A DNA stretch of 64,000 nucleotides from Trichosphaerium sp. ATCC 40318 (GCA_038496445.1 JALMLS010000253.1:1-64000); one strand, 5' to 3'; shown: positions 47,253-59,889, numbered from the stretch's first letter. Made by a program: numbers and translations. Notes: generated by a model not told the origin, from the sequence alone.

Positions 47253-48813
47253 ATGAGCAATCCACACTTTGTCACTGGTCTTGGTGTTGCCACTACAGGT
47301 TAAAAAAAAAGTGTTAATGATGGTAACAAAAATTTAGATATGATGGCTTATGTAAGCTCGTATCCCGCATCTGACGCTAAAGTGAGGACGAACAAGCTTA
47401 CAGTTACGATTTAACGACAGAAAATAAGCTAAACGGCTCAGATCGCCCCAGGAGGTAATGTATGGAATGGATTAGCTACATTAAGTACCTACGGCGTAAA
47501 GGCAGGTAATCTCGTGAAGCTATAACCGAACTTATGTTAAACTAGACAAGACTCATTACAAAGGTTGGAGGAGACGCTAACGGTGACTTTGTGCGTAAAA
47601 CAATAAAAGAGGAAGGCATCGATGACACGTTCGTTGTAACGAACGACACAGGCAATTCTTCATTCACGTACATGTATGTAATAGTTATCTTACATCAAAA
47701 TACTGAAAAAACCGCCACTAGTATAGTAGACGAAGAAACAAAAACAAGAACTTGTATTTTTACACCAGCAAAGTGTCTTTCAAATAACGACATTAATGAC
47801 AAATGTCTTGATGACACTTCTCTTTTATACATGGATTCAAGAAACCCAGAAGCTATAGAAAAGGTATACTAGTAGTATGTACAAGTTTAGCCACTTGTTG
47901 ATGAGCACTAGTCAATTTTCAAAGAACACAAAATATCGTTGAAGTTTTTCTAAAAATTGTCAGGTTATCGGTCTAGCATTCGCCCGTAAGATTCCTATAC
48001 TCGTTGATATGGAGAAAAAGCGTCCTATTACAAGTGTAGTGATACGTTCCGCTACTTACATTGTCGCTAATTCGAACTTTACTGGATTGTACACCAAATC
48101 TGATGACATTCTTGTTGGCTTGTCACAAATTTTCAAAGAGGCGCCACTTGCCAAGTTTATTGTTGTTACACTAGGAGAGAAGTATGTATTATAATACTCC
48201 CTTCATAGGTTAACTCATACATAATAGAGGGTCCATACTTGTACAAAAAGTTGCAAAGAAGTCCGTTATTGTTGCTGAATACAAAACTGTTTCGTCATTT
48301 GAAGAACTACAGAATCATCTTGATACACGTGACATATCTATGTCGAAAGAAACATACTACAGAGATGCTATAACATACTTCAAGTAATATTTTATTCTTA
48401 CTATTGTAACCTAACTTGTTATCTTAAGGTACACTTGTGGTGAAGAATTGTTAAGTATTATTCATTGCAGTGCTTACCCAATTCCTTCAAAAGATATTGT
48501 GGATACTACTGGAGCAGGTGATATTTTCATAGGATCTTTAGCGTTTTGTGTACTACAAGAACGTAGCTTGGAGGACACATTAATGTTCTCAAGTTACGCT
48601 GCAGGTACATGTTTCTAACACACGCGAAAAAGTTCTTGTCAAAAAAACGTATTTCATAGCCCGCTTACAAATAATAGGATATAAATGTACAGTATCAGGT
48701 GGTGCTCATAAAGGTATGATAAAATAAAAGAAGGTTTATGTTTAACGAGATTATAATTATTGTTAGGTATTCCTGACCTCTCATCATTCCCTTTGGAGCT
48801 TCTCCCAAAGTAA
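47253..48813 (+). CDS. PfkB-family carbohydrate/nucleoside kinase
   Basis: The family phosphorylates sugars or nucleosides with ATP. The exons from the ATG at 47253 read FVTGLGVATTDMMAYVSS (the opening strand), then APGGNVWNGLATLSTYG (PfkB signature 1 region), TKVGGDANGDFVRKTI, PILVDMEKKRP, ANSNFTGLY, VVTLGEKGSILV, and VDTTGAGDIFIGSLAF (signature 2 with the catalytic aspartate and anion hole). The end is LELLPK with TAA at 48811. Around eight short introns; about 390 residues. Similarity is to the ribokinase/ketohexokinase-like branch; substrate cannot be assigned. Confidence 0.87.
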
Positions 48814-49173
48814 GAAAAAAAACAGAACAAGCTTCGAGTGCACCTCTCGCAAAAAGAAGTTTATTGTACAAAGTACTTTGTAGTTGTTAAATTTCCACTT
48901 ATAGTTCCTTGTAAATTTATTTACGCGAAATTTGTCACGTGGTAGAAAAGTTAGCACAGCGCAATACCTTTGTCTGTCCGTCAAGGTTAATAGCATTGAC
49001 GCTAGCTCAGCGTTGATACGTTCATCCGTCGCTAGTGTTTTTCACCTTCGCCTGTAGTCATCAAGAGATTTTTTCAAGCTTTTGAGTGAAGGCAGTTGTC
49101 AACTAATTTCTACTTGGCTAAATAGGTTAAAACGTAGCTATACGTCCGGACAATATTAATAATAACGTGCTTA
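48814..49173. other. Intergenic region upstream of the LRR gene
   Basis: 360 bp with no exon on either strand that I can support. A CACGTG site is at about 48938. Confidence 0.4.
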
Positions 49174-50712
49174 ATGTCTACTACTACTGTAGAATCATCA
49201 AATTTGAGGTACGATAGCCATTTATTACGCTTATATTCTTACAGCATCTTTAGAGCGAAATTAAGCATATTAGACCTACCTGCAGAGATTTTAGCAATAA
49301 TATTGTGCTACACAACAAAATCACGCTACGCAGCTTGCCAAACATGTACTATCCTTGCTTCTATAGTCCATGATATTATAGGATATCACAGCGTTTCAAT
49401 CAAAACACCTTCTCAAGCAAACGCGCTTTTAAAGCATTCCAGCACTCTAAGGAACACAAAAATCAAACTTTCTGGTGATGTCAATTGTTTTATCAAAGAT
49501 TTCTCTGGCGTTCACACGATAGACCTCGGAGACACTCAAGTAAATGATGAAGGTATTAAATACCTTGCTGGTGTTTATTGTATTAACTTAAGTAACACTC
49601 CTGTCACTGATGAGGGCGTCAAAGCATTGAAAGGTGTTCATACCATTAACCTTCAGGGAACTTCAGTTACAAATGAAGGCGTAAAAGCTCTGAAAGGCGC
49701 TCACACTGTTGACCTTTCTGATAACTCTGAAGTTAGAGATGAAGGTGTAAAAGAGTTGAAAGGTGTTCATACTATAAGCCTTTGGTGTACTTCAATAGGA
49801 GATGAAGGCGTCAAGGCATTGAAGGGTGTTCACACTATAGACGTGTCTTTCACTTCAGTTACAGATAATGGAATTAAAGAATTGGCTGGTGTTCACAGTA
49901 TTATACTTTGGTACACTTCAGTGACAGATGAAGGGGTAAAAGCGCTAAAAGGAGTACACACTATTGACATTTCTAACAATCTAGCAATAACTGATAAAAG
50001 CATAAAAGCACTTGCTGGTGTTCATACTATTAGATTAGCAAGTACATCAGTGACAAACGAAGGCATACAAGCATTAAAAGGTGTACACACAATCGATCTG
50101 TCTTCTACCTCTGTAACAGACACTGGCCTTAAAGCGCTGTCTGGTGTTCATGATATTAGTATTGCTCATACTATGGTAACAGATGAAGGGTTAATAGCAT
50201 TACAAGGTGTTCATACAATAGACCTTACAAACACTGAAGTTACAGACAAAGGAATTTCAATGTTAAAAGGCGTTCATTGCATTGACCTGAGTGATTGTAA
50301 GGGAATTACAGATAAGGGCATAAAAGATTTAGCAGGAGCTCATTCTGTTTACCTTAATGACACCTTTGTGACAGATGAGGGCGTTAAAGCTTTAGCAGGT
50401 GTTAAGTGTATTGACCTTTCTCGAACTGCTGTAACGGATGTTGGCATTGAAGTGTTGAAAGGTGTTCATTCGATTTACCTTGAGAGCACTCAAGTGACAG
50501 ATAAGGGTATCAAAAATCTTAAAGGTGTTTATATGATTAAGCTTAACAATTGCAAACTTATTACAGATGAAGGTGTCAAGTCACTTGCTGGAGTTCATAC
50601 TATTTATCTTCAAAACACTTTAGTTACAGATGAAGGAATTAGAGCACTCAAAGGAGTACATAAAATCGATCTTACCAATACATCAGTGACAGAGGAAGGT
50701 GTATATTCATGA
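49174..50712 (+). CDS. Intronless F-box/leucine-rich-repeat protein
   Basis: A single open frame of 512 codons, the only long intronless gene in the window. Residues about 29-60 hold an F-box-like segment (LDLPAEILAIILCYTT). From about residue 110 to the end there are 19 near-identical LRRs of 21-24 residues, with a pattern like VTDEGVKALKGVHTIDLSST. The repeats are of the cysteine-containing/RI-like class used in F-box adaptors to bind substrates for SCF ubiquitin ligases. The high repeat identity implies recent expansion. Lack of introns among intron-rich neighbours suggests retroposition or transfer; similar GVHTIDL-type repeats are known in large DNA viruses and protists, so origin is open. 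Start chosen as the first ATG. Confidence 0.85.
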   Translation: MSTTTVESSNLRYDSHLLRLYSYSIFRAKLSILDLPAEILAIILCYTTKSRYAACQTCTILASIVHDIIGYHSVSIKTPSQANALLKHSSTLRNTKIKLSGDVNCFIKDFSGVHTIDLGDTQVNDEGIKYLAGVYCINLSNTPVTDEGVKALKGVHTINLQGTSVTNEGVKALKGAHTVDLSDNSEVRDEGVKELKGVHTISLWCTSIGDEGVKALKGVHTIDVSFTSVTDNGIKELAGVHSIILWYTSVTDEGVKALKGVHTIDISNNLAITDKSIKALAGVHTIRLASTSVTNEGIQALKGVHTIDLSSTSVTDTGLKALSGVHDISIAHTMVTDEGLIALQGVHTIDLTNTEVTDKGISMLKGVHCIDLSDCKGITDKGIKDLAGAHSVYLNDTFVTDEGVKALAGVKCIDLSRTAVTDVGIEVLKGVHSIYLESTQVTDKGIKNLKGVYMIKLNNCKLITDEGVKSLAGVHTIYLQNTLVTDEGIRALKGVHKIDLTNTSVTEEGVYS

Positions 50713-51056
50713 CATCTGCACATGACTACACAGTACTATCAATGTAGCGATAAATAACAGCAGGTGTAGACTCTAGGATATTGTTTAGAAGTAAAAAAGA
50801 AATTGTAAAAAAGTAGTAAAAAATCATCCAAAATATACAAAGTTTTTTACAGTGTTCGTCTCATGGAAAGTTATAAATACCGCCATTAAATGTTACTACA
50901 TTATGTCACATTACTGTCGTTAGCATAATTAATCGTATAACAGGCCTAGCACATGGATTTTCCTGCGTTTTGAATTTACACCAAATTTCTTGTCTAGTTA
51001 AGTCTACTACCGGATTACACGTTTAAACACAATTGAAAAGTTACATTGGTATTAAC
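50713..51056. other. Intergenic region
   Basis: AT-rich sequence downstream of the LRR gene. No exon, RNA gene or repeat recognised. Confidence 0.4.
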
Positions 51057-52197
51057 AATGGCAAACTGGGACGAAAAGTCAAGTACGTGACACTTTGTGA
51101 CAAGGGATTGTAAAATAGGTGTAGCCTCCTTTAACATCTTGTAGAACCTATTAGCGTCCAAACTGGTAACTATTCTTGGTCCCAGACGCGAGAAACTGTC
51201 GAAATAACCATTGATGTACCAGATGGCACCAGGTACGCCCAAAATAACAAATGCGCGCACTAAAGCGTTGTTTTGGTTAATATACTCATTTTTCGCAACC
51301 AACACAATTAATTTACAATTAACGTCGCCCAACGTAGAGGTAGAGATGTTGTTTGTATTATAAAAACAGATTCATTAAAATTTGCGTTAAAGGGCAAAGA
51401 TCCAATTCTTGACGTACGAATGTATTCTCAAACGTTAGCTAGTTACTAAAAGGGAACAAAAAAGGGCAAACTATTCGAAAATGTAAAAGCAGATGACTCT
51501 ACTTGGTGAGTTTTTTCATATTAATACCTCTCTAACGCCATAATACACCATAAAAAATCGTATAAGAGTATTAATTGAAACTATCTAACTTATAACCTTT
51601 CAAGGACAATAGAAGATCGTAAATTAGTCCGTATAGTGCTCGAAAAGGTACGGAAAATACGATAGAATAACCATAAAATCGTTAACGGCGATATAAAAGA
51701 CAGTAACGCCATTTTTCTGTTTTGAACAGAAAAAAAAGAAAAAAATCACGAGGTCCTTCATAGGAACTCACTTTGCTCCCCTTTTGCTTTTTTATACAAA
51801 GACGTTTTTATATGTGAACGTTTGCCAATGTTTCACATGACCAAGCAATTTTTTTGTACACTTGTAGACTGTGTACACAATGACATACTTTTCTTGCTTT
51901 GTAACATTTTTATCACTTCTTGTAAACATATCTGGAGCTCCTCCTTCCCTACTTTTTGTCACGTCATTCTAACATGTTACTTAGTCCATTGTACATAATT
52001 CATGGACTTCAGTAATAAAGGGTAAAGATGAATTAGACCCTATAACAAAGGAGAAAATGGACAAACGTATGCTTCTAGAAAAGTTCCAATCTGAGCATGG
52101 TGGATTTGATTTTAGTGGAGCTGAGTTTAATGGAGGGCTTCCTAAAGATCCTAAAAACTTTTTGGCTAATCTAGGAGACAGACCACCACAACAGTAG
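51057..52197 (+). CDS. NudC-like CS-domain co-chaperone
   Basis: NudC proteins are Hsp90-linked co-chaperones that stabilise dynein/Lis1 and WD40 clients. From the ATG at 51057 (MANWDE) the exons read YSWSQTRETVEITIDVPDG, then VVCIIKTDSLKFALKGKDP, LFENVKADDSTWTIEDRKL (the diagnostic W-x-IED of the CS fold), LVRIVLEK, and a C-terminal LLEKFQSEHGGFDFSGAEFN that matches the conserved NudC tail (FDFS-x-AEF/KFN). An extra C-terminal piece NFLANLGDRPPQQ ends at 52197. Five short introns. One donor (near 51077) was chosen to keep phase. Confidence in the family is high, subclass unknown. Confidence 0.82.
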
Positions 52198-52556
52198 ATC
52201 AAGCAAACAATAAAACTTTTCTCTGAAAAAAACAAAAATCACGTGACAAACCTTGATGAGTCTAGCTATCTTGTATTTTTCAAAGATTGGATTTCATCGA
52301 GTAATAAACGACATAGAATCCATTGATGCAGTATTTTATTTTAGTCCTACAGTAAACTCTATTGATTGTAACTTTTTTTTTTGATCCTTTTTGGAACAAT
52401 GATAGCAAACATCTTGCGAAATAATTTCACTTGTGTTCCAATAGTAACCACTAGTAATATCTAATAACGACCATTACGTTCATATTACATATTTTAATGT
52501 ATAACTAGTTTATCTCCATAAGTCAACGAGTGAGAACTAAGTCCAATTCCCAATTT
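52198..52556. other. Intergenic region between convergent genes
   Basis: About 360 bp between the stops of the NudC-like and M16 genes. It includes AATCACGTGAC near 52232 and T-runs, with no coding exon recognised. Confidence 0.4.
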
Positions 52557-55500
52557 TTATCGCATTCTTGTAAGGTATTTTTGAAGCATAAATGTTCCGA
52601 TAACAGTTCCAAATAGCATCACAGGTAAACCAACAGTGATTGCTGTATTCTTTAATGATTCAATCCACCATCTATTTTCTGGCAACCACACCATCTAAAA
52701 AACCACGTGAGCACACTGAAACATAGGATAGAAAAAAAATTGAGAATCGATATCGAATTCTCGTTTTTTGAAGTACGAAATCTTTGTTCACAAACTAATA
52801 AATAAACTTTCAAAAATTTCTCAGAAATGAGCATTAATAAGATCTAGAAATCATAATCTTCAAAAATCATCTTCAAGAAATATCACGATATAGGTCAACA
52901 GAAAAAAGAAGAAAAAAAGAAGAAAAAGAAAAGGCGTACTGTTGTGAATGTTTCACGGTTAAAGCTTTGAGCAAATACATGTCTAATATGCTTAGCATCA
53001 ACACTGCCTTTATACTTAGCCCATCCACCATCAATATCAGTATCATAAGTCATATATTGTCTAGGATCTTGAGAGGACAAATCTCTTTGTTTTGACATGT
53101 TAAATATAGCTTGACGAACTTCATTCCTTGAAAGAAGCTTTGTAGAAAAATCGAAAATAAATCCAATAACAAGGTTACATATCTTCTTCCAGTTCTTTGG
53201 ATCACAACAACATATTATCCTTACTTCAGGGTAATACATTGTAGATAAAGGCATATTAATCTCAGCATGTATAAAGTAAACAAGGCCAAGTTCTTCTCTT
53301 ATTATTTTTCCCATTTTAGTGTTAAGTATATTCAAGACAAGACTGAGCTTAAGATACTGATTCGTATAAGAATTAACCAAGAAAGTCATAGCAATAGTGG
53401 CTTTTGGTTCATCCGTTGGCAAGTAAATCAAATGTACAGGTTGATCTATAGCACCAAGTAAGTAACACAAACAGACAAAAAAAAACAAAAAAACGTCTTG
53501 ATTCAGAACAAGTGCTTTCTTTGCTCTTGACTGAATACACTGTACTCAATACGACTGTGTAGGATATTTAAGCTGTGTTTTTAAGCGAAATCATAAAGAA
53601 TATTGGGTTCGTTTGACTAACCTTGTCGAAAGTTGAAAGAAGCTTGAATTTTCTCCAAGACTTTTCTATCATCCGTAACAGGTTCTTTTGCAAGTGTACG
53701 TAATTTTCTACGAAGTGCACCCAAGTCGGATACACCCTCTGGTGCATGCGTGCTAGGTATAGCACCTACATATGTCTCCAGTAGGGCCACAGCCTCTTTC
53801 AAGTTACCTAGACTGTATCAGCATGATGAGAAATGAGTATTCGATGAAGTACCATCGCAAAACTGTCCAACAAAAGTCCAATTAAAATCAGCTGGATCGC
53901 CATAGCAAAGCTTGAATGCCTTTTTCAACTCTTCTACAGTAACTTTTTTACATTCTTCAGGTGTAGGCTTTCTCGTGAGAGGATGATAGTTGTAATTAAA
54001 TGCAGTGACATCATCAATTGCAATATCTTCATGACTTTGTGTGTTATCTTCAAGGACTGCCATTATGAACCCTTTTTCCCTATCCAAGTCTTCTTCAGTC
54101 CAAGTCAATACCTCAGTGAAGAAAAGGTAAAGGTATTGTAGAATAAACTCAAAAGCGGCCGAAGAGGCACCCTCAATTTTTGCTTCACGTGAGGATATAC
54201 CAACCTACATAGCACATTAATTAATACCAAAAAAGTTAACGCAAAAACTGCGTGGGAAAACTCAACACCTGTACAATTCATGCACACGACTCATTGAACA
54301 AAATGCCATGACACTGATCTGTTCGATTTTGATACAAACGTGTCCGGTGAAACGGTACAAGGAAGTTGACCTCTTTTTTTTCTTTTTTTTCTAACAAAGG
54401 TGACGCACCTCGCATGCTGCATCGCTAACTTCATAAGTATACGTATTTTTTCGACATATAATACATGCAGGATCTCCCAACACAGCAACGAAATACTCCA
54501 AAAGTCTAACAGCAGGGTACAATTCCGGCTGTTCAATAAACACGTGAGCGTAACCTTTTTTATGTGATTCTCTAAAAAAAAATCATCAACAAATTTGTCT
54601 CACTGAAATAAGAACTGTATAACACACGTACAACTTCGCAAGTATAGATGTGCCCGTATCATCGCCTTGTTTCATTAGTTTATCGCCCTATTTTAGATAA
54701 ACAATTAGTAACTCTTTACAACACTGAAAAAAAACTAAAAGAGGTGGAGTGATAGTAGTTGAGTATCACACTTGGTTAACCACCATTCAACATAGTTTGA
54801 GATAAATTCATCAAAGAGACTTGTAGTCTAATATTTAAGAAAGGTGACAGATGCGTCGTAGAATGAGAGGTAATAAAGCGTACCTCATACATCTTTACTT
54901 GTACTTTTATACCATTCTTAAAACGCATTTGCGCAAGCCCAGTACTTTCATTCAAAATCTTTTTAGCAGCTTGAGATAAAATATAAGCACAAGAGCTAAT
55001 GGGAGAATAAAGAACGTGCCATCTATTCTATTTTCCTTTAACTGCTCAACTTTTTCATCTGGTAAAAACGAAGAACTCGGCGCATACGTTACTTTGTGCC
55101 TCTCAATTTTCTATATTCCAAAGTTAGCAACGCGCTAAATACAATATGGTTCAAATCAATGACGTACAGATGCTTTAACACTTTTATAAACATCTAAGAC
55201 ATCTTCCTTTGTGAACTTTTTCCCTTTGAAACCAGCCGGGTAGCAAATAATTATATCAGATGCATCAATATTAAACTGCTCCTTTGCTGCAACTTTCAAA
55301 CGATGAGCAGTTGTGCTCAATATCTTTTCACGTGTTAATCACGTGACCAAAATAAAAACCCACAGAGGTTCCACAAAATGTATTTAAAATAGCTAGCATA
55401 CCTCTGGCTCGCTTAAAATAACTTCACTCGCATCACAATCACCGTATAAAAAATACTTTTCATAACTGCTGATAAAGAATTTAGCCTCAGAAATCTTCGC

Positions 55501-57587
55501 TGCGTCCTTAATACAAAGGTTAGTATATTGAAGCCATCACGTATTAATACTAGTAGTAGAAGGGAATGTAAATGTTAAAAGGAAACTAATCTGAAGGAGT
55601 TTTCGTACTATACACTTTGTGAGCAACAAATTTTGTAGGGCTTTGATATCGTTAGGTTCAACATTATGACGTTGTATTCGCTCCATAGCTGTAAATATAG
55701 CTTCAAACACTTTTCCTTCTTGACCTTCAGACGCGTGCACTGATAATACCCAAGCCTCAACATCTGAAGGGAGTTCTCCAACTAAACAGCAAGAAAACAA
55801 TCAATAAAAAACGTTCATCTGTGCTAGGTCAAGTACGTACTGAACTCAATACCATGATGCAGTTTTGTCTCCATCAAGTGATACTGAAGAGTAAGAACCG
55901 ATAAAGCGGCTTCCATACCCTCTGTAAAGTCTTTACGAGTTGGTTCAAGACCAACTTCGCTTTCCCTTTCAAAAGAAGTAAGTTCCCCAAAATAACTATT
56001 TCAACCAAACTTACTGTCGATGAACAAACTGTATAGTCATGGGATTCTTACTTGTATGAGAATCAACAGACTCATATGTGAACTTTGTAGGTCCTTTAAG
56101 GCCATGTGAGGGTGTCACGATTTTTTCCTTTCCAGGTAGTATCTGCATAACAATCATTAGTTTTATACCACAGTAAAAACTTTGTCTAAGATAAAGAATT
56201 CCTAGGTGGTCTCTTGATAAACGTACTTTTTCAAAAATACTTGTAGATAGTTCTAAAACCATATCCTCGTCATCAAAATCACCAACAACGCAAACAGCCA
56301 TACGATCAGGCTTAAAGAAAAACGATAAATAAAAGAAAACAGATAAAATAAAAAATAACATACCGAATACCATTTTTCATAAAATGCTCTTATAGAATCC
56401 GCTGTGGCTCCGTGAATACACTATAGAGCCAGTAAGATATTCTAGCCTTTTAAAAAATAACTTAGATTATATACAAACCTCTTCAGTGCCAATAGGTTGT
56501 CTTAGGTTATAAAGACAATCACCAAATAGAATAGTCATAATCCTATGTCTAAGATCATCATTTTTACTTAAACGCAACCTCCACTCTTCATAGACAACAC
56601 TACACTCTTTCTTCACATTAGAGTCTGTTAATACAATACCACAAGCAATATCCCGTAGTATCTCAAGTGAAGTCTTTAGCGCATTGTAAGTATCATCTCC
56701 TTTTTTAAAAGACCCACCAATCTAAATAGTAAGTAAATCAAAAAAAAATTAATCATTCCTCTTAACAGGCAGACATCAAATTCAAAATTAATGGTTCACT
56801 ACCGTTTTAAAAGACTATATAAAATGGTGTTTGTGATAAGTCAAAACCCAGTGAATACGATAGACGCTGATCAAAAAAAGAATAGAAAAAAACGAACCGG
56901 CAAATCAAACATATACTGAGTTCCTACAGGCGTTGTAGATCCATTAACATCAGCACCATTAAAAAAATCGATACCAAGCAAATCCCAAAATTCGCGCAAA
57001 CTAAATACATAACTATAAGCCAAAACAAGCCACCCGACATTCTCGAAAACTACAATGAAAAAAAAAATGACACTTGCCTTTTTTCATCAAAATTTTTCAA
57101 GTCTCTAAAAGCCAAATGTTCTAGAAGATGTGCATAACCAAGCTGCGTCTCATTTTCACAAATAGAACCAACCTAATGCATAACCACTTAATACCATTTT
57201 AAGTGTATCACTCTTTTTATACCTGCACTAACAATCTGACAGAAATCCGCTGTTTAGGTGATGTTGCTTTTCTTACAAATAGTTTAAGCTCATTAGGCAA
57301 CTCATCTAGATAGCAGACAACGTAAGTTTAAAGTGTCAAATACTTAGTACTAAACTACAACCACGTACGCAGAAAGCCATCATGAGGGAGTGGAATTTTA
57401 TCAGTAGGGGAATGTGGCTGTAAAAGAGTGAGTTCACTAAAAATGTTGACAGATAAAGGTCTGTACTCACAGAAACAGGTTCAAGACTATCCACTAGGCT
57501 CTTGTCAGGCGCTAGCAACTCCATAGACGATCGTAGTGACCCAGGACTGTACTGAATTAGTTCATGTGCTATTTTCGTTTTTGACAT
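52557..57587 (-). CDS. M16 zinc metallopeptidase with C-terminal membrane tail
   Basis: A two-lobed insulinase/PqqL-type peptidase. From the ATG at 57587 (MSKTKIAHELIQYSPG) the exons read CENETQLGYAHLLEHLAF, whose HLLEH is the inverted zinc motif (about 57125); then YEEWRLRLSKNDDLRHRI and LRQPIGTEE, which match plant/bacterial PQQL-like enzymes; RMAVCVVGDFDDEDMV; several M16 middle domains (53500-55800); and REELGLVYFIHAEINMP in the last lobe. The final exon (52690-52557) reads MVWLPENRWWIESLKN then a roughly 22-residue hydrophobic helix and KYLTRMR. This looks like a C-tail membrane anchor, unusual for the family. Some 20 short introns; about 1,000 residues. No presequence predicted with confidence. 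Confidence 0.85.
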
Positions 57588-58095
57588 TGTGATGTAAACA
57601 GTCGTTAAGCTAGTTGTATAGAATAACAGACGCATATGCGCCGAAACAAAGGTGTTTTTAGGATGAAAATACAAAAATAAACTAGATAAACAAGCAAATA
57701 CCCCTCTTGGCTATTAGTTGTAGTCAGTGATGCATCTAGGACATTTGTTAGTCATTTGTATAAATGCCATGGCATTTTCAGCTGGACTGTTAGGACTTAC
57801 TATCATTAGCGCCCCTAGGGCTTCCTAGGCCTGAGAGCATCGTAAATAACTGCTTTTGACTAATAATGAACTGTCACAACGACCAAAATACGACAAAACA
57901 AAATCCGGTAAAAAAAAACCAATGAAATTTACAACCAATTGCCCAGCTTTGATTATAGACGCGAAAAAAACGTTCAACTTCGTTTGCAGTCTTGGCTACG
58001 CCGTGTCACGACTTTGTTTTTTTGTTTGTTGTGGCGTGATGTAACTGGCAGTAGACTTATTCGTAAATAGCGGATTTATTGCTCAAGCGTGAATA
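57588..58095. other. Intergenic region
   Basis: About 500 bp with no supported exon. A short stretch near 57812-57835 contains two CCTAGG palindromes separated by GCTT. Nothing else recognised. Confidence 0.35.
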
Positions 58096-58484
58096 TCAAA
58101 GAAATTGGAGTGTCTTCGATGGTGTGGGTGCTAGCCATATTTTGTTGCCAGAATCTCCCGTAGTGGTTGGTAGTAATTCATGTGCCTACAAGAGTGTTAA
58201 CTGGTTTGGCGTTGAAAGAAAAAAAAATACAATGAAGTCGTACATCCTTTCGGTTAGTGTAGGTCCAGTGTATACTGGTTTATCTACAAGCTCCCACCTT
58301 AGTTTGTTGTACACTGCCTTCAGAGCAAAATACGCAGGAAGTGGTCCAATAAAGAGCCACCCAGTCTAAAGAATGTTGTAAGCCACTTTTTGAGGTTAAT
58401 AGTTTTAATTCGCTGTTCAAGCGCAAAACCACTTACGGTGACCCTGTTGCGCAAAACGAGCTCCATAAGTTTATCCACAGACAT
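58096..58484 (-). CDS. Small single-pass membrane protein, three exons
   Basis: The gene is only visible after splicing. The ATG at 58484 gives MSVDKLMELVLRNRVT, then (GTAAGT...TTTAG intron) TGWLFIGPLPAYFALKAVY, NKLRWELVDKPVYTG and TERMYDFI, then AHELLPTTTGDSGNK, ending LQFL with TGA at 58096-58098. About 95 residues with one hydrophobic helix and a soluble C-terminus. All phases agree. I recognise no family. It starts 94 bp from the divergent PSI-like membrane-protein gene, the same spacing as other pairs here. Confidence 0.5.
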
Positions 58485-58577
58485 CGTTGCTGTTGTATGG
58501 TTGGCTTTTGGTATAATTTTTCTCGCGGACGCATAGTCAACTTGTAGTCTGTTACGCTCTATTAAAAACCAACCACA

Positions 58578-59400
58578 ATGCGCACATTACTGGGATTCAT
58601 TTGCTTTGCTTTATTCGCGTGTGCTTTGGGTAACAGTTGTCACTACCATTACTCTTGCGGTACTTGTCTTTCAGATTACGACTGTACCTGGTACGAAGTT
58701 TTGCTTTCATACGTTTGTGTGAGTTGAATTCGGGAATAACTTCCTGTAGGTGTCCAAGCGATAACTCATGTACTCCTAAATACTCGTACTCTTGTAGTGG
58801 TAACACCGTCAATAAATGTACGTTAACCCGGGCTTTTTGTAAAAAACATTTGGTATCTCTTGTTGTCACGACTTCTCTCCGCCTTGTATTATTTACGTCC
58901 CGTGCTCAAAAAACGTTTGTACTTTTGTTTTATTATTCACCCAAAATTACAGGTGGATGCGAAGCAATCACAGATTGTGATGGTTGTGTTAAATCTACTG
59001 GGTTATGTCAATGGTGTGGAGGGTACAATTTATAAAAACTCTATGCACTATCTTTTTTTCTGTTCTACTTTATTTGTAATGCGCTAGTAGATCCGATAAT
59101 AGGTGTGAAACCCTTGCGAATGATTGTGAGACAATGTACATAAGCGATTGCCAGAATCCAATACACGGTACGGTTTTTTTTCTTTTTTGATTTCACAAAG
59201 TTTTTCTACATACAGCATTCATTGACCTTGTTTTTTTTTGTATAGGTGTACGCTATTACTTGCTTAGAATATTTGTACCAATAATTGGGCTCGTCGGTGG
59301 ACTGGTTATAATAGCTTGTGTCCTATTCTGCATTGTAGCCATAAAGAAACGTAGAAAAGCAAGCCAAAACTCTATGGAGACTGTAATGTATGAGATATAA
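58578..59400 (+). CDS. Cysteine-rich type I membrane protein, PSI-like
   Basis: A signal peptide is clear (MRTLLGFICFALFACALG). The ectodomain has cysteine clusters: CHYHYSCGTCLSDYDCTW, CRCPSDNSC, then GCEAITDCDGCVKSTG and LCQWCG, followed by RCETLANDC. The CxxC-x6-CxWC arrangement is that of PSI/plexin-type domains found in adhesion and signalling receptors. A transmembrane helix (LLRIFVPIIGLVGGLVI and onward) and a basic tail KKRRKASQNS ending METVMYEI complete the protein, TAA at 59398. Five short introns. It probably sits at the cell surface; ligand unknown. Confidence 0.68.
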
Positions 59401-59889
59401 TGTACGCAACAATTGAAGGTTTTTTTTTTTGGTAAAAAAACGTCATCTCACGTGTACAACGAATAGTCGCTAACTTTATGTTTTTAAATTGGATAGTGTT
59501 TACAAAGGCCTATTGTTTGATAAATTGAATATGGAACGGATCACTCATATCAAATATAACGAACGTCTTATGTAATAAAAGTATAGTTGTCCTTTTTTTT
59601 TAAACTCAGTTTTCCTTACACTTTATGCGCAAGTAACTGTTTGTATGTACTTTACAACTGTTTACATCGGTGCGTTTTAACTGGAAAAAGTTTAAACAGC
59701 ACACGTGGATGACGCGTTAGCGAAGAAGGCTGGGTGTAAGAAAGCTTAGAAATCTCTGGAAAACAACACTGGTTTATTGACTTTTTTTTTCCTTCTTCTT
59801 TTGGATGAGTTTATGAAAGATTGACAAGAGTCGAGATTCATCCACTTTACTGTTATACAACGTCGTCGTCTTTAAGTTACCAATACTTT
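59401..59889. other. Intergenic region between convergent genes
   Basis: About 490 bp, AT-rich with T-runs and two CACGTG sites (about 59451 and 59701). No coding exon supported. Confidence 0.4.

Noticed and set aside
51015-51332. 105-codon minus-strand frame
   Set aside because: Starts only with TTG and is antisense to the well-supported NudC-like exons.
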